DNA of 64,000 bases from Moringa oleifera (GCA_021397835.1 JAJFZO010000469.1:1054001-1118000), one strand, 5' to 3'. Numbered from the stretch's first letter, positions 33,308 through 46,710 are shown. Numbers and translations are program-made. The notes: generated by a model from the letters alone, not told the origin.

Positions 33308-34310
33308 TAATGAAACTTTATGTTTAAATTTTTTCAAGTATCAATGTGAAATTTTAGGTAGAGGCAAATTGATATTTTTCTTTTTGGTTATTCATTTACT
33401 CGATTTTTATCATCTTTTTAAGGATGGTAAATTATTTTAATTTGATTTCTTAAAAATTTTAAAAATATAAAAATATTTTAAGTTCTTGAGAGCATAAAAA
33501 AATCTTTTTCTGCTTCTTAACATAAAAATTATTTTTAAATAAATAAAAAAAGATGTTTCATGTTTTTAAGAGTGAAAAAATCTCAAGAGAAAGATTTTTA
33601 TATTTTTAAGTATAGAAATTTATTTTTTAAAGAATAAGAATATATATAATTCAAGTTTTGGATAAGTACTAAAAAATCTCAAGAAAGAGTTTTTATACTT
33701 TTTGATATGAAAATTATTTTTTACAAAATATATGTTTTAAGTTTTAAAAGTATGAAAATATCTCAAGAGAGAGATTTTTATATTTTTAAGTATAAAAATT
33801 GATTTTAAAAAAATATATGATTCAAGTATTGAAAATGTGCTAAAAAATTTTAAGAGAGAAGTTTTCATACTTTTTAATATAAATTTGTTTTTAAAACTCA
33901 AAAATATGTTTTAAATTTTTGAGAAGAATAAAAAATTCTCAAGAGAGAGGTTTTTAGACTTTTTAATATAAAATTGCTTTTAAAAAATAAAATATACATA
34001 TTTTTAAGTTTTAAGAGTATGAAAAGATCTTAAAAGAGAGATTTTTATATTTTTTATATAAAAATTATTTTAATTATATATTTTATGTTTTTTAAGAGTA
34101 TAAAAAAATTTAAAGAAAGATTTTCATACTTTTTAATATACGAATTATTTAATTTTTTTTGAAATAATGAGAAAATCTCAAGAAAAAAATCTTCATATCC
34201 TCTAAAGTAAATTCCAAAAATAAATAATTTTTTTTTTGCTTGTAAAATTGTCAAAAAGGATGAATCAAAAATCATGAAGCACTTAGGGTAAAATTTTTTT
34301 GGTTTGTATC
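33010..34310. repeat. AT-rich LTR-like dispersed repeat, copy 3 (inverted)
   Basis: Reverse complement of copy 2: purine-rich tract (33035-33190), (TAA)n microsatellite, then an AAAAATCTCAAGAGAGAGATTTTT array (33480-34180). Confidence 0.6.
33256..33305. repeat. (AAT)n microsatellite, about 16 units
   Basis: Nearly perfect trinucleotide run. The corresponding place in the other arm (about 18700-18752) has only short interrupted runs, so it expanded after the duplication. Confidence 0.9.
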
Positions 34311-35620
34311 TATTTCCTTATCAATCTGCTTCTTTTGAGAGGTTTTAAGAGATAAGACGATGGAATTAAAGATAAGAGAGAAGAAATGGCCAAAAATGGT
34401 ATTGTTATCATTCATTTATACTTCTTTCTTCTCTCTGTCTCTGCCCGTCACCTTTCCTCATCTCCTCAATGTAAATAAAGGCGATGAGATTTTTATGAGT
34501 TACATTGCTCTATGATTTCACCACATATCAGATCATAATCGTTTATCAACTCAAAGTGAAGCTTGTCTGAACAAAATTTGATGTTTATAATGCTTGTTAA
34601 GAACTATGGAAGCTTGACAGTTTCATCGAAACTGCAAGTCGTCACTTTCAATGAAATTATAAGCTCTGTGCTTTCAAATAAATGAGTTAGAATATCATCA
34701 AAGCAAATGCGTGCAAGAGTGATCATTTCTTAGCTTAACCAAATAACCAAGATATGTGCTAATCTGTTTGACTGTGAAAATTGCACTTTCAGGTCTAGTT
34801 AGTGTTATTAACAACTCATGATTTTTAATTTTAATATATTTTATGCTATAGAGATATATATCAATTTTATAATATTTGAATTTAAATGAGTTTTCGTGCT
34901 GTTAACCTTATCTTTAATATTGAATTAATGGATGATCTGAATTATGCAAAAATTGGTGTCCTTTACATGAATTGCAAATTTTAAACATAATAGAAAATGA
35001 AAACCCACCCCCAAATTAAATAATATCTCTTTCCAAATAAACCCAAATATTTTTTTTTAAAGAAACATTAAACAAATTCGAATCCATCAATTTGGATCCA
35101 TTAAAATTAATTTTAAAGAGTTAATACGAATAAAAAATTTTAAAATGTAAAATAAAATTAAAAATATGTTTTAAAAAATTACACAAATAATATTGAAGTC
35201 CCTCATCCTCTCTTTCTTTTTTTTTTTTTTTTTCAATCTTCTCGCTTTCCTTTCCCTGCTTCTTCTTTTCTGTCATTTTGTCACTTCACTTCATATATCT
35301 TTCCTTCCTTTGTTTCTTTCTTTTATTATTACAACTTAGAAAAAGCATTTGAACGCTCCTTCCAAGATCCCATAAATTTCACTCTTAGTTTACAATAACA
35401 CCATGAAGATGAGAAGAATAAATAAAAATATATATCACACAGAAGAGAGACAAGAGACATTATTGAAACTTAATAGCATGCATATATATAACAGTGAAGG
35501 AAGAGAGCTAACATTCACATGGAAAGTTTGGGTGAAGCCGTACGCAAATAGGTAAATATATGCATAAAGCATACTTCCATTAAAGCATTCACCAATACTA
35601 AAAACACCCAAGCTTTTATT
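34310..35620. repeat. Inverted copy of the MLP B downstream spacer
   Basis: Reverse complement of 16420-17690, including a poly-pyrimidine tract (35210-35335). No gene. Confidence 0.7.
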
Positions 35621-35676
35621 CTGAAGTACATTATTGCATAGTAGAAGCACACAATATATATGATCATAATAGCATC

Positions 35677-36251
35677 CTATGCTTCGGAAAGGTGAGCTCC
35701 CATATCTTCCACAATTTGGGCAAAGAGTTCAACCAGTGTTTCAGGATGTGCAATTTTCTTGTGAAGTTTCTCGTATTCCACAGTCACATGCACCAAGCTA
35801 CCCACATTCTTTGGAGTTGCATGAAAAGTAACTTTGATGGTCTTGAACTCCTTCATGAGATCTCCTTCAATCCCCTTGAAAGTAATTAGATTTTTTTTCA
35901 GGATCTACAGCTTCAATTAATACCTTTGCAACCCGAGTTTTCCCATCTGACGTTGTAATGCAAACCAATCACATGAGTTCACCTTGTAATTATAAAGTAA
36001 ATCTACAATCACTTTTTCATTATAAAAATACACGATTAAGTGCAATTAACTAATGCGGACTTACCATGGACGTAAGTCCAGAAGATGAAACTGTCAATCT
36101 TGCCCCAGTCTCCTGCATGTAACTCACATCCTTTTATCTTGTCACTCGAGATGTGGGTTAGGTGATATGGCCTGCCGCTGATTAGTTCATGGAACTTCTC
36201 AGCCGGAGACTTGATCTCCACTTCAGTCTCTAGCTTACCACGCACAGACAT
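35677..36251 (-). pseudogene. MLP copy D with one-base frameshift
   Basis: Inverted near-copy of MLP B. Exon 1 is 36251-36065 (187 bp, intact, starts MSVRGKLETEVEIKSPAEKF), intron 36064-35947, exon 2 35946-35677. Exon 2 is 270 bp instead of 269 because the A-run in the PEKN codons has 8 A (8 T at 35891-35898 on the plus strand) where B has 7. The frame then meets TGA after about ten codons, before the loop and C-terminal helix. Everything else, including the downstream MLP frame to GAHLSEA and the promoter (CTATAAAAGG at 36345-36336), is intact. It could be a very young pseudogene or a homopolymer sequencing error; without that base it would be a 151-aa MLP. Confidence 0.85.
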
Positions 36252-36335
36252 TTTACTTCTCTTGGGGATATTATATATATTTTCTAACAGAAGAGAACAC
36301 TAAGGAAGTGCAGTGAGGTGATACTCAGCCATGAT

Positions 36336-36400
36336 CCTTTTATAGTTGGATGGCTCAACGCTCCATCAATTCAAGTAGGCCAGTGTTCATCATGAGCGCT
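36336..36400 (-). promoter_or_regulatory. MLP D core promoter
   Basis: TATA box CTATAAAAGG (36345-36336) and the imperfect palindrome, reading AGTGTTCATCATGAGCGCT on the plus strand near 36382-36400, as in MLP B. Confidence 0.6.
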
Positions 36401-36419
36401 TCTGTACAATCTTATCTGT

Positions 36420-37494
36420 GATATTGAATGATAATTGTGGGTTATATGTTATAATTATTACATTAATATGAACTGTTAGCTTATATTTTTTAAAAGTTCA
36501 TTAATCCATCTTCCAACAGTAGAAACTTAAATATAAAGTCTGAAAAAATTATTTAGTTAAATCAAAATCATATCATCAGTGATCTGAATTATTACTAATA
36601 GTGTTCTTAAAATATTTGATAAATTATATATTCTGAAAATTCCTGATAATTAAATAACATGAAACAATAATTATGATTAATTCAACATTATAATAACACA
36701 AAATATTAAAAGTACTAGAAAAATTAGTCAAAGGTAATATTGTTCATAATTTATTTTTTCCTCCAAGTGGATTTTATGTTATTTTTTGAATTGATTGTTA
36801 AATTGATTATCTGGAGTATGACTTTTTTAAACGGTGAGATAATCTAAGGCCACAATATAGAGAGATCATCAAATTATGAGCAAACAAAAATTATTTTTAT
36901 CAAAATCTTCGAGATTTTAATTGAATAGCTTTATAATAAATAATTTCAAACTAAAAAAGATATTTTAGAACTTATTATAATACTTGTGCTGCATATAATA
37001 ATGTGATGTGAAATGTTTGTTGGTATAGGAAAACTACTAATTAGGACATGCAAGAGATTTGACAGAGCATTTAATTTGGCCTTGGAGTATATATGCCAAA
37101 GATAGTTAAATTTCCATTTCACTAATAAGCCAAAGAATGGGTACTGTCAGGAAGATTCAATTTTCATCAGCTATATTTTTGTGAAAAGGACAATGTCCTC
37201 CATAAATGTTAAGTAAAAAAAAAAAAAAATGCCTAGAGTTGTTTTCATGCATGTTTCTATTGTATAATATTATTTAGATACAGACTTTGTATAATGCAAC
37301 TAACACTTAGACTATGTATTTAGTACTTTCCATTTATTAAGATTTTAATAAGGATTTAAAAGCATCAACTCTTATCCATATGACTGTTTATTTTTTTTAG
37401 ATTTTTTTAGATGAAAGTATCTTTAGTGGAGATTATTATATGTAACAGCCAAACTTTTAGCGAAAACTCGATGCGGAAATTTTTTTGTTTGAAA
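36420..37494. repeat. Inverted copy of the MLP upstream spacer
   Basis: Reverse complement of 14505-15600. No gene. It ends with AAA (37492-37494), the target duplication of the transposon that follows. Confidence 0.7.
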
Positions 37495-40400
37495 CACTAC
37501 GAGAACATCGATTTTTAACGACATTTAATAAATGATAGTTTAAACAAAAAGACGTCATCAAAAATAAATTAACTATGGACTAAATGATTAAATGATAGTT
37601 CTATGACAAAACCGACTTTAAAAAAATTAATTTGAAATATTTAACACTGGTTTTTATAAAAATTGATGTTAAAACACATACATTTCATACCGAGTCTTAT
37701 AATAACATGAAATTGAGGTTTCTAGCGTCGATTCAATAGTAAATTGATGTTAAAATTAATTCAATTTAAGTTGTTAACATCGGGTCAAGAGTGAACCAAT
37801 GTTAAAATGCATGCAATTCACATGCACGTGCGTGAATTGCATGTATTTTATGTTGGTTCGTAAGAGAATTGACGTGATGTCATATACACCGCAAATCACT
37901 CCAAGTCTTTAATAAGCCAATGTGATCACAATTGAAAAAGGTACTCTCTTTAGGTTCTCATTCATGGCACTAAATCATTATCATATTTTATACATAATTC
38001 AATGATTTTAAATAAGAAGAAAGAACAAGCAACAATATCAAAATTTTGCTCTGTAAAATTAAGCAGCCACTAGAAGTTTGGTGATGAGAGAACATTAACA
38101 AAATGAATAGGAAAATGCTCTTGAATTACCTACCATGCCAGTTTCATGCATTAGGTATTAGCTTTCAATCTACCATGAATGATTAACCTAAGTGCTATTA
38201 ACACCCATTTACGTAGTTCAAGAATTGGTCAGATATAAAAGCAGAGAGGCCACCAAACATTGACGAGATGGCATATTTGCATTAATGTTAACGTCATTGC
38301 ATAATCGAACCGATGTTAAAAAATAAGGATTTCACATCGGTTGTTAAAATTGATGTGAAATGATACTTTTAACATCGGTTTTGTTATGAACCAACGTTAG
38401 AATGAAGTAAATTCACATCGGTTTTAAGAATCGATGTGAAATTTATCTTTTTGATGTCGGCTCACAATAAAATGTATGTCAAATTCATACAATTTCAAGT
38501 CAATTTTAGTTTAAACGACGTGGTAACCTCTCTTTCTTGTCGGTTCATGAATAACCAATGAGAAAAGTTTCATATATAAGGATCTCGATACCCAAATCTA
38601 GGTATCAAAATCTAGGTTTCAAGAACTATTTTCTTCAAAAATTGTTTTCTAATCATCCTGTCACACCATAGTCCTCTCATCAGTGTGCTTCTTTATCACC
38701 ATTGACCTTCTGCCGATGTGGTTCTTCATTGTCAGCTGGTTTTTTTCTTTGTCCAACTTTCAATGAAGTGAGAAGATCGTTGGTTTGTCCTCCCTGATCA
38801 ATCCATTCACCAACCTCCCCTATTTTTTAAAATTTCTTCCTCCTTGCATGATAAATATGTGAATCTTCCTCTCATTTTTTAAAGATTTCAAATGTTTTAG
38901 TACAGTGAGAAGATATGCGAGTGAAAAGAGATGTGAGTGAAGAGAGATCTACATATATATTGTTTATGAAAAGTTCAATATATGGGATATTTGGTATTGT
39001 AATCTTTGATTTGTATATGAGTATGTTAATCCTTGTGTAGGTAACTTAATATATGGATACTTTAGTGTTTGATTTTTTTGGGTATGTTAATTTTCAATGG
39101 GTATAAGGATATATTGATATATACACACACACTACTACAAATAAGAGATTTAATGATAGTTAAAAAGAACTTTTAATGACAAATGTAAAACTGTCATCTT
39201 TGTTGATGTCATTTAAGAGAGGGGAGTTTTAATGATAGTTCTTGAAAACTATCATTAAAGGCATAGTTCTTTTAGAAATATCGTTAAAAGCACAGTTTTG
39301 TTAAAAATATCGTTAAAGACCTTACCAACAGTTTTAAAAGAATTGTCATTAAAGGGTTAGGGGTTAATGATAGTTCCATTTAATGACAGTTCTGAACTAT
39401 CATGAAAGATAGTACCTTTAATGTCTATTTTCAATGAATTTTTCATTAAAATGATTTTTTTAAATACTATCGATATATACAAAATTTCTACAAACAAATT
39501 ATCCAAAACCTGCATGTATATAATTCTTCATCTCTTCGCTACATCAATCACATATATTCATCTTGTATACATCAACACAATTTAACACCAACACTTCAAT
39601 GAAACAACTTTTTCTTTCAATATACTTTAATACCATTCTCACTCAAACCTTTATTATTTCTTACATATTTGAAATACTTCAACATAATTCAATTCAAAAA
39701 GTGATAAAAGATGAAGAAAAAAAAAGGTTGATGTCATAACCAAACTCCATATGTACAATACATAAGTTCAAATACATATTATCATACACAACCCTAAAAA
39801 TTAATTCAACTATATAAATTCAATGATGTGTATGTCTAATCTTCAAGATCCAACTTTTTAATATGGCACTCCAAAGAAACTGTGTAACCTCTTTTCTAAC
39901 TTCATCAATATTTGATTTGAGTGTGAGTACTATGTCCACTGACTATATTTATCAAAAAAAAAAAAGTTAGTTCAATTAAAACTTAAGCACATCAATTATC
40001 AAAGTAATTACATAAGCAAATGCTTAGAAACTCACCATGTTTGCTTTTGAGATATTTTTGTCATGTTTATCAATGATGTCCCTTAAAAATTTTATAATAT
40101 AATATCCACACTCTGTATTTGAAGGTTGATGTGGACACTGCATTAAAAATTTTTAATTATTGTGTTTTATAAAATAAATAAAACTAACATCACACATAAG
40201 TTTAAACATACATACCTTAGCAAGAATACTCCTAAGAATGCACGTGTCACTTGATTCATTGATAACTTGAAACAATTTAAAAGAGCTACCAACATAAAAT
40301 AATCAAAAATCTTAAGAGTAAAAAGCAATACATACTAACATAAATAAAAATATTTTCACTTACATGGATATAAGTTAATTTAGTTCTTGACAAGAACCAT

Positions 40401-40920
40401 GGTTCAAATGATCAAAAATACTGTACACAAAAGTACGAAGCTCAACAACTACAAATATCCAGTGATGCCTACATTACCAAAATAAATGTAAAAAATATTA
40501 TGAATAAATTAAACTATTAATAATTTTAAATAGTATTAAGCTTACCTCAAGTTATATGAAAATATTACTACTTCTCTTTGACATGGATATATTATTCTAT
40601 TGACAAGGTGATGGGCTTAGGTGTCTATACTTAAAGATATCTCATATGATAGATGGATCAGTAAATACTCCCTAACTTAAGTGCAACTAAATTTGTATAA
40701 AGTTTATTGAAATAATAAAAAGAGTAAAAAAAAATAAATATGATATAACCAAACTATAATGAATATTAGACATTTATGCGTACAAATTACATATAACCAA
40801 AATTTTAATGAATTAATTGACATTTGTAATTAATTATATATTTAACTACATTAGTATATAATTAATTGATTAGCTAAATAATAAATTATTAGTTAATATA
40901 TAATTAAATAACAAAAAATT
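37495..40920 (+). mobile_element. Inverted, truncated copy of CACTA E2 with nested E1
   Basis: CACTACGAGAACATCGATTT at 37495 is the terminus of E2 in reverse orientation. Its subterminal repeats run to about 38560, followed by the counterpart of 12713-13340. At 39130 CACTACTACAAATAAGAG begins the nested E1 copy. The element breaks off at about 40920 inside the AATTAATTA tract, where P450 3' sequence begins, so neither element has its other end here. It carries the same nested arrangement as 6938-14504, so the nesting came before the inversion-duplication. Confidence 0.82.
40030..40500 (-). pseudogene. Ulp1/SENP-type (C48) protease fragment in inverted E1, catalytic residues retained
   Basis: Minus-strand counterpart of 11400-12045. 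One piece reads HHWIFVVVELRTFVYSIFDH (from 40467; His-Trp codons at 40464-40459). Another reads PHQPSNTECGYYIIKFLRDI with the nucleophile Cys codon at 40110-40108. Both motifs fit the catalytic blocks of Ulp1-like peptidases. The gene is still incomplete: exons upstream are missing because the element is cut at 40920, so no protein is expected. Confidence 0.75.
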
Positions 40921-41193
40921 ATGGTTTGAACCCTTTCTTTCCTTTTTACATGAGGGAGAAATTTGGAATCGTAATGAACAAATCAGACCCACTTGTTCTG
41001 GTACAAACTACAAGATTACCCAAGGAAGAGCAATATTGCTGAGATTTTTCCTTCATTCTTACAAAGAACTCCCACGTCGTACTACGTCATTCATTTGATA
41101 CTCCATTAAAAGTCTGTCCATATCCCATGTCATATTATGTCAAATGTTTGATGTGGAGAAATAAATGTATAGGCTTGCTAGGGGCCTAATACA
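40921..41193 (+). pseudogene. CYP706 3'-end fragment
   Basis: From about 40948 the last 31 codons of the P450 (MREKFGIVMNKSDPLVLVQT... to EEQYC and TGA at 41039-41041), then its 3' UTR to GGGCCTAATACAAT near 41193. The first 27 bp (TTTGAACCCTTTCTTTCCTT) match P450 3' UTR at 31665-31690, which in the intact gene lies after the coding end. So this fragment derives from a tandemly repeated 3' end. It has no promoter and no haem loop: non-functional. Confidence 0.88.
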
Positions 41194-41204
41194 ATCTATT
41201 TGCA

Positions 41205-41678
41205 CCCAGTAATGTATGTAATGCACAATTGGTTACTAGTTGCTACTTTATATGCTTCCTCAATCAATTAAATCTCTTCATTAAAATTGTTTCATTTGAG
41301 TTACATATGTAAAAGGGCTGAAACATGAAATGTCTTTTTGTTTCCTTATAATATTGATGGAGACTATAAGGATTAAATTCACATGATCATTTTGCATTAA
41401 AACTTTCAGCGAGAAGACTGAGGTTGTAAAGGAGATAATTGAAGCCATGGATCCTGATAAAATTCTCATTACCTTCAGGGTGATTGAAAGAGATGTCCTA
41501 AAGAAGTTCAAAGGCTTTCAAATTTACTTTACATGCAACCCTAAAGAACTAGGGTAGCATGGTGCATGTGATTGTTGAATATGAAAACTTATATTAAAAA
41601 ATTGGACATCCTGAAACATTAGTTGAACTTATCACCTAAATCATGGAAGATATAGGAGCTGACCTTGCCTAAGCATAG
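41205..41678 (+). pseudogene. MLP pseudogene E (intron remnant plus decayed exon 2)
   Basis: Begins inside intron 1 of an MLP C-type gene (41205-41408 matches 21530-21728), so exon 1 and the promoter are missing. Exon 2 follows with the acceptor region TTTCAG and recognisable pieces (EIIEAMDPDK, VIERDVLKK, HPETLVEL). An inserted base in the KFKGFQ region, stops around 41565-41575 and 41635, and other changes destroy the frame. The old stop is at 41676-41678, with AATAAA at 41736-41741. The fusion to the P450 fragment at 41193-41205 marks a rearrangement junction. Confidence 0.88.
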
Positions 41679-44217
41679 AACACTATTTATGATAATATAT
41701 ATTATGTGCTTTTATAATGCAATAATTTACACTAGAATAAAAGCTTGGGTGTTGCTATGGATTGGCGAATATTGTCATGGAAGTATGTTTTATGCATATG
41801 TTTTCCTACGCGTGAAGCCAAACATTCCTTATGAAAGATAGTACTCTTCCTTTCCTCATTATATATATGTATAAATTTTAATAATATCTTCTTCTTTTTT
41901 TTGTGTGGTATCTCTTCTTATCATTCTTCTAATCATCATGTTTGTATTATACACTAAGAGCGAAATTTTTTAGTGCTTGTAAGGAGGTTCAAATATTTTC
42001 TCGGAGTTGTTTCATAATTAAAAAAAAAAGAAACAAAGAAAGGAAAGATGAAGGAGAATGATAAAATGACCAAAGAGAAAAGGCAGAGAGAAAGTAACAA
42101 AGAAAAGAGAGAAAAAAGATAGAGACAATGAAGGACACTTATTTATTTATTTTTAAGTTTTTTTAAAGTATAATTTTTTTTTTGTTTCAAATTTTAAATT
42201 TTTCATTCATATTAATTCATTTAAATTGTCTTTTAATTTAATACAAATTCATAATTTAGGAATTGTTTGTTAATATTTTATGAAAATTAGAATTTGTTTA
42301 GCGGGAGACTACTTGTACATTTTAGGGTTCAAATACCTTTTTTATCTTTTCATTTTTTCAATTATGCTTTAAATTTTCAATTCATGTATGGAACTAAATT
42401 TACGTAACTCATCCAGCAAATCCAACATACTTTTAAATGTTCAAACAACAAATCAAGGTATTAATCCATTTCATAACTCAAACATAACCTTTTTTTGCAC
42501 ATTTAATTATGTAATTTGCTTATACTTACATCTTGTAAATTTGAAAGTTTTAACCTCTACGTAAACTTCTTCTTCCTTAACTTTCTTCACCTTGTAATTG
42601 TCCTATAAGTATGTAAGATATACTATTATGACATTTTGCAAGCATAATCATGCATAATAAATGAGCTTAAGTTGAATTCTTGTTTTCCTAATTTCATTGC
42701 ACTTTATTATACTTAATTCTCATTCTTATGCTCAAGTTTACTTCCATTTCATATACAATTGATTTATCACTTCATGTTCCGTATTCTGAAATGAATCATT
42801 CAGGTATAAAACTAAATGTTCTATTAAACTTAAGTACATTATGCTTTACTAAATTACGTTTTTTGCATAACATCCCTTATTTTTAGCCTAAGTAATCAAG
42901 CTATAACTCTTTCATTTCTTCTTATTTAAGTTGTTTTGCCATCATTGAGTCAGCTCTTTATCTACAAGTTTCATGTTTTATATTTCTCAAAATTCAAACT
43001 TTAAACCAACAAAAATTGTGACTCAAGTCACTGCCCTAAAAAACAGGGCACTCATATGTTCTTCAATAAATCTCTAACTATGATCTTCATGCATAGCTTA
43101 AAAATCATGTCTTCCTTCATTATATAGATCAGTTAATCATATAAAAGGATGAAAATAAAGAATAATCATAAAACTTAACTTATTTATTTACCTCTAAGTT
43201 AATCTGAATCACTCTTAGTTGATTCATCAACTTACTTATGTAGTTCATCATTCTTTATTTCTTTTATTTCTTTATTTATTTTCTAAATTCATGTAGAGTA
43301 AATTTATCTAAAGAAATTTTATTTAATTTGCAGAGATAGATTATTTTTAAAGAAAAAGAAGAGTGAGATGTTTATTGTCCTTTGACACATGAGGTTTTGG
43401 CAAAATTGCTAGGTGTCTTGTCTCATGCATCCATTTAGCATCTTGTTTTATCTTATTATCTTTTTGTCCTCATAAAATTTCAATTCACTCCCTATAATTT
43501 ATGTAATCCATAACATGCCTAGCACACCCTTAAATATTGACAATAATCTTTTAGAAATCATGTAATCCATACATAGCAATTCTCAGTAAGTATCAAGTGC
43601 TTAGTTTACACGTTCAAACACAGATCAATGTATATATAACAACACGTGTGCCTTTAATTATGTAATGTGAAAGTAGTGAGAGTATGGATATTATATATTC
43701 TTCTTAAAGCCTAGCAAATATCTAATACATATCTTTTTGTAGTCATTTGGTCAATCGAAGAAATTATGAGTCTTGCAAGCATTTGTTTTATATTATCTTC
43801 TACATGTAATCCTTTCAATTTTGCTATGAATCTTGTCATGGAGGGAAATGTCTTAATTGTTATGAATCTATTTGCAAATAAAATTTAATCATTCTTTAGT
43901 TTGCTGTAAATCACACTATAGAAGAGAATGTCTCGATTACTTTAGTTGAGTTGTGTACAAAGTTCTATTACTCTTGCCTTGCCATGAATCACACTATGGA
44001 AGTGAAAATTCACAATGAATGTGAATCGCAATATGAAAATGATACTAATTGCATCTAGTCATGATGAATGTGGATTGTGTCATTGGCAAACCAAAATGGA
44101 TTAGAGTCCCAAGATTTTAAGGTCATGATGGGATTCGCCATTGATAATTTATAAGATGGTTGAAACTAATAAGAGTCACTTTTTGGTCCATCAAAATCAA
44201 AGTGCAGGATGAATGGG

Positions 44218-44462
44218 AATCGCTTCCTAGTTGACTTTACAAAATTAAAGCAGTGGGGTGAATGTGAATTGCTTTCTAATTATTTTCATAAAATTAGAGC
44301 AACAGGATGAATGTGAATGGCTTCCTAGTTGACTCCATAAAATTGGAGCATTAGGATGAATGTGAATCGCTTTCTAATTATTTTCATAAAATTAGAGCGA
44401 CAGGATGAATGTGAATGGCTTCCTAGTTGACTCCACAAAATTAGAGCAATAAGATGAATGTG
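44218..44462. repeat. 49-bp tandem repeat, 5 units
   Basis: Five units of exactly 49 bp, alternating between a TTCCTAGTTGACTCCA form and a TTTCTAATTATTTTCA form (A-B-A-B-A), each ending GAATGTG. The paralogous array at 24518-24615 has two units, both of the first form. Confidence 0.88.
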
Positions 44463-46399
44463 AATCGCTTCTTCATAATATTTAAATTAAAAATACGCTT
44501 GACTTATTATTATAAATGACTTCAAAATTATCTAAAACTTTCTCATAATAATATGTTTTTTTAGCGTTATTACAGCCTAAATATTACAAAACTTTGTCAT
44601 TATAACCTCAAAATTAATAATTTATTAGCATAATTCATAATAAAGACATTATTATTCATAATTTTTTTATGAGAATATAACATGGGATATATAAAATTAA
44701 AAAAGATATTTCAATTATTAATACATAAGCCAAGTATTTAACAATTTTTCTATTATTTGGGTAATGTTTCAAAATAATCTAAATCATATTTTTTATTGGA
44801 GATATGCTATTAATTCTTTTAAATCCAAATCTGCATAAAAGTATCATATATGTTTTAAGGCATTGGTCAATCAATTAAAAGGATGAAAACTTTTTTAAGT
44901 ATCTTTCAAATTAAAGGTAGTTTCGTAATCTTATAAATGAGAAAATTATTCGAATTAAAAAACAAAAACAATTCTCTTTTATGGCAACATCCAAAGCTAT
45001 TGAGTTACAAAAATAAAAAGTGTAGTCATATCATTTTAAGATGACCAACCAAAAAAAAAAAAAAACTCATCCCAAAGCTGTGTTTCTCTCTCAAGAAGAA
45101 GACCTCTTTCTATCTCTAAAAGTCATTTTTAGTCTCTTATAAAGGGTTAATTTGGAACATTTATAAGTTAAAAGATTTGATTTTCTTGACTAAAAAGACT
45201 CCTTATGAATATGTAGTTGAGCATATTTTCGATCCCTACATTTCTCTCCTTTTAAATAGTTTCTTTCAATTTTAACTTAAAGTATTCGATTTATGGGATA
45301 CTTTTTTGACTATGAGGAATGTTTTTCATTTTCAAGAACCTACTAAAATATAACTCAATTATGTTGCATATTTTGTTATTTTGTTTAAAACATATGTGTA
45401 TAAACTAAACGAATAAAACTTTTTATGTATAAGTAATTGTTCCAAAACTTGTTAAGAGATGTGACTGTTTTGTTAAAAACAATCTATTTAAAAATAAAAT
45501 TGATAAAGACTATTTATTTATGATTAATGGTTTCCAGACTTGTTAAGAGGTGTGATTTGTTTGAGATAAATGTATTTTGTTATTATTTAAAAAATAAGGT
45601 TTATCTTATGTTACTATGTCTTTATTTTATATTATTGTATAATTATAATGTTTGATACGGTGATCGTGCATTATTGCATGATGATCATCAGTTACTGTAT
45701 GATTATTGTGTAGCATTTTATAAAGTTTTCACAAATTAGAGATTTAATCTGTACCACTAGGATATTTGGTGTGAAAGAGTTATTTATAGATGCTTAATTA
45801 TTGAACCAAGTTTATCAACTTTAGAGTAATTTTTTCTTTTCTTTTTGAATTTAATATTAAGTTAGGTAGTTTAATTAAGACCAAGGGCATTATTTTCTAA
45901 TCAAGATAGTAGATGCTTTAGTCTCTTATGTTTTTACCTATTAAATTGTTATTTGAGAAAGATATAATAAGATTAAGATAAAAAAAAGTTTTAACAAGCT
46001 CAAATATGCTACTTTATATTGTACTAATATAAGATACAACATTGATTCACAATACTTGCTTTTCCAAGTTTGTAATCATCCAGTTAGTTATGTCAAACAT
46101 ATTAACAACATTTGTATCTTTTGTAAGAATCTAACGAAACCAAAACAATTTAGAAACACTAATTTCAATTTTAACCAAATAATGTCACTCTAACTATAAG
46201 ATTTCAACCTTAAAATTTTTGGATAATTTTTTACCCTTATAGATTGTGTATTTAAAGTTGAAAGAGCATTTGAAATTGGTTAAATGTCGACAAAAGCAAC
46301 TAGTTTGGGATCTTGGAGTTGACAATTAGTGAGATAGATTTTGTAAAATTGCTTAAGCATGAGATTAAGATCATGCTGTAGGAATAATGTGACATCAAG

Positions 46400-46710
46400 A
46401 TTGAGATCATGCTATTACACTAGTCAAGCGTTAAGATTAAGATAATTGTTAAAATCAAGATCCAGATCATGTTGTTGGTTAGTTAAACATTGAGATTAGG
46501 ATAGTTGCTAGACATTAAGTTTGGGTTCATTTTGTTGTGCTAGTCAAGCATTAAGATTGAGATAGTAGTTAGACATCGAGACTAGGATCATGTTGCTTTG
46601 TTAGTGAAGCATTGAGATCAAGACAGTTGTTAGATATCAAGATCAAGATGATGTTGTTGTGCTAGTCAAACAGCAAGATCAGAATAGTGGTTAGATATTA
46701 ATGTCGGGAG
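46400..46710. repeat. About 61-bp tandem repeat, copy 2
   Basis: Same GTCAAGCATTAAGATTGAGA-type units as 26150-26480, about five, somewhat diverged. Confidence 0.7.

Noticed and set aside
35692..35889. 65-codon plus-strand frame over MLP D
   Set aside because: Antisense shadow of MLP D exon 2; the same shadow occurs opposite MLP B at 16132-16329.
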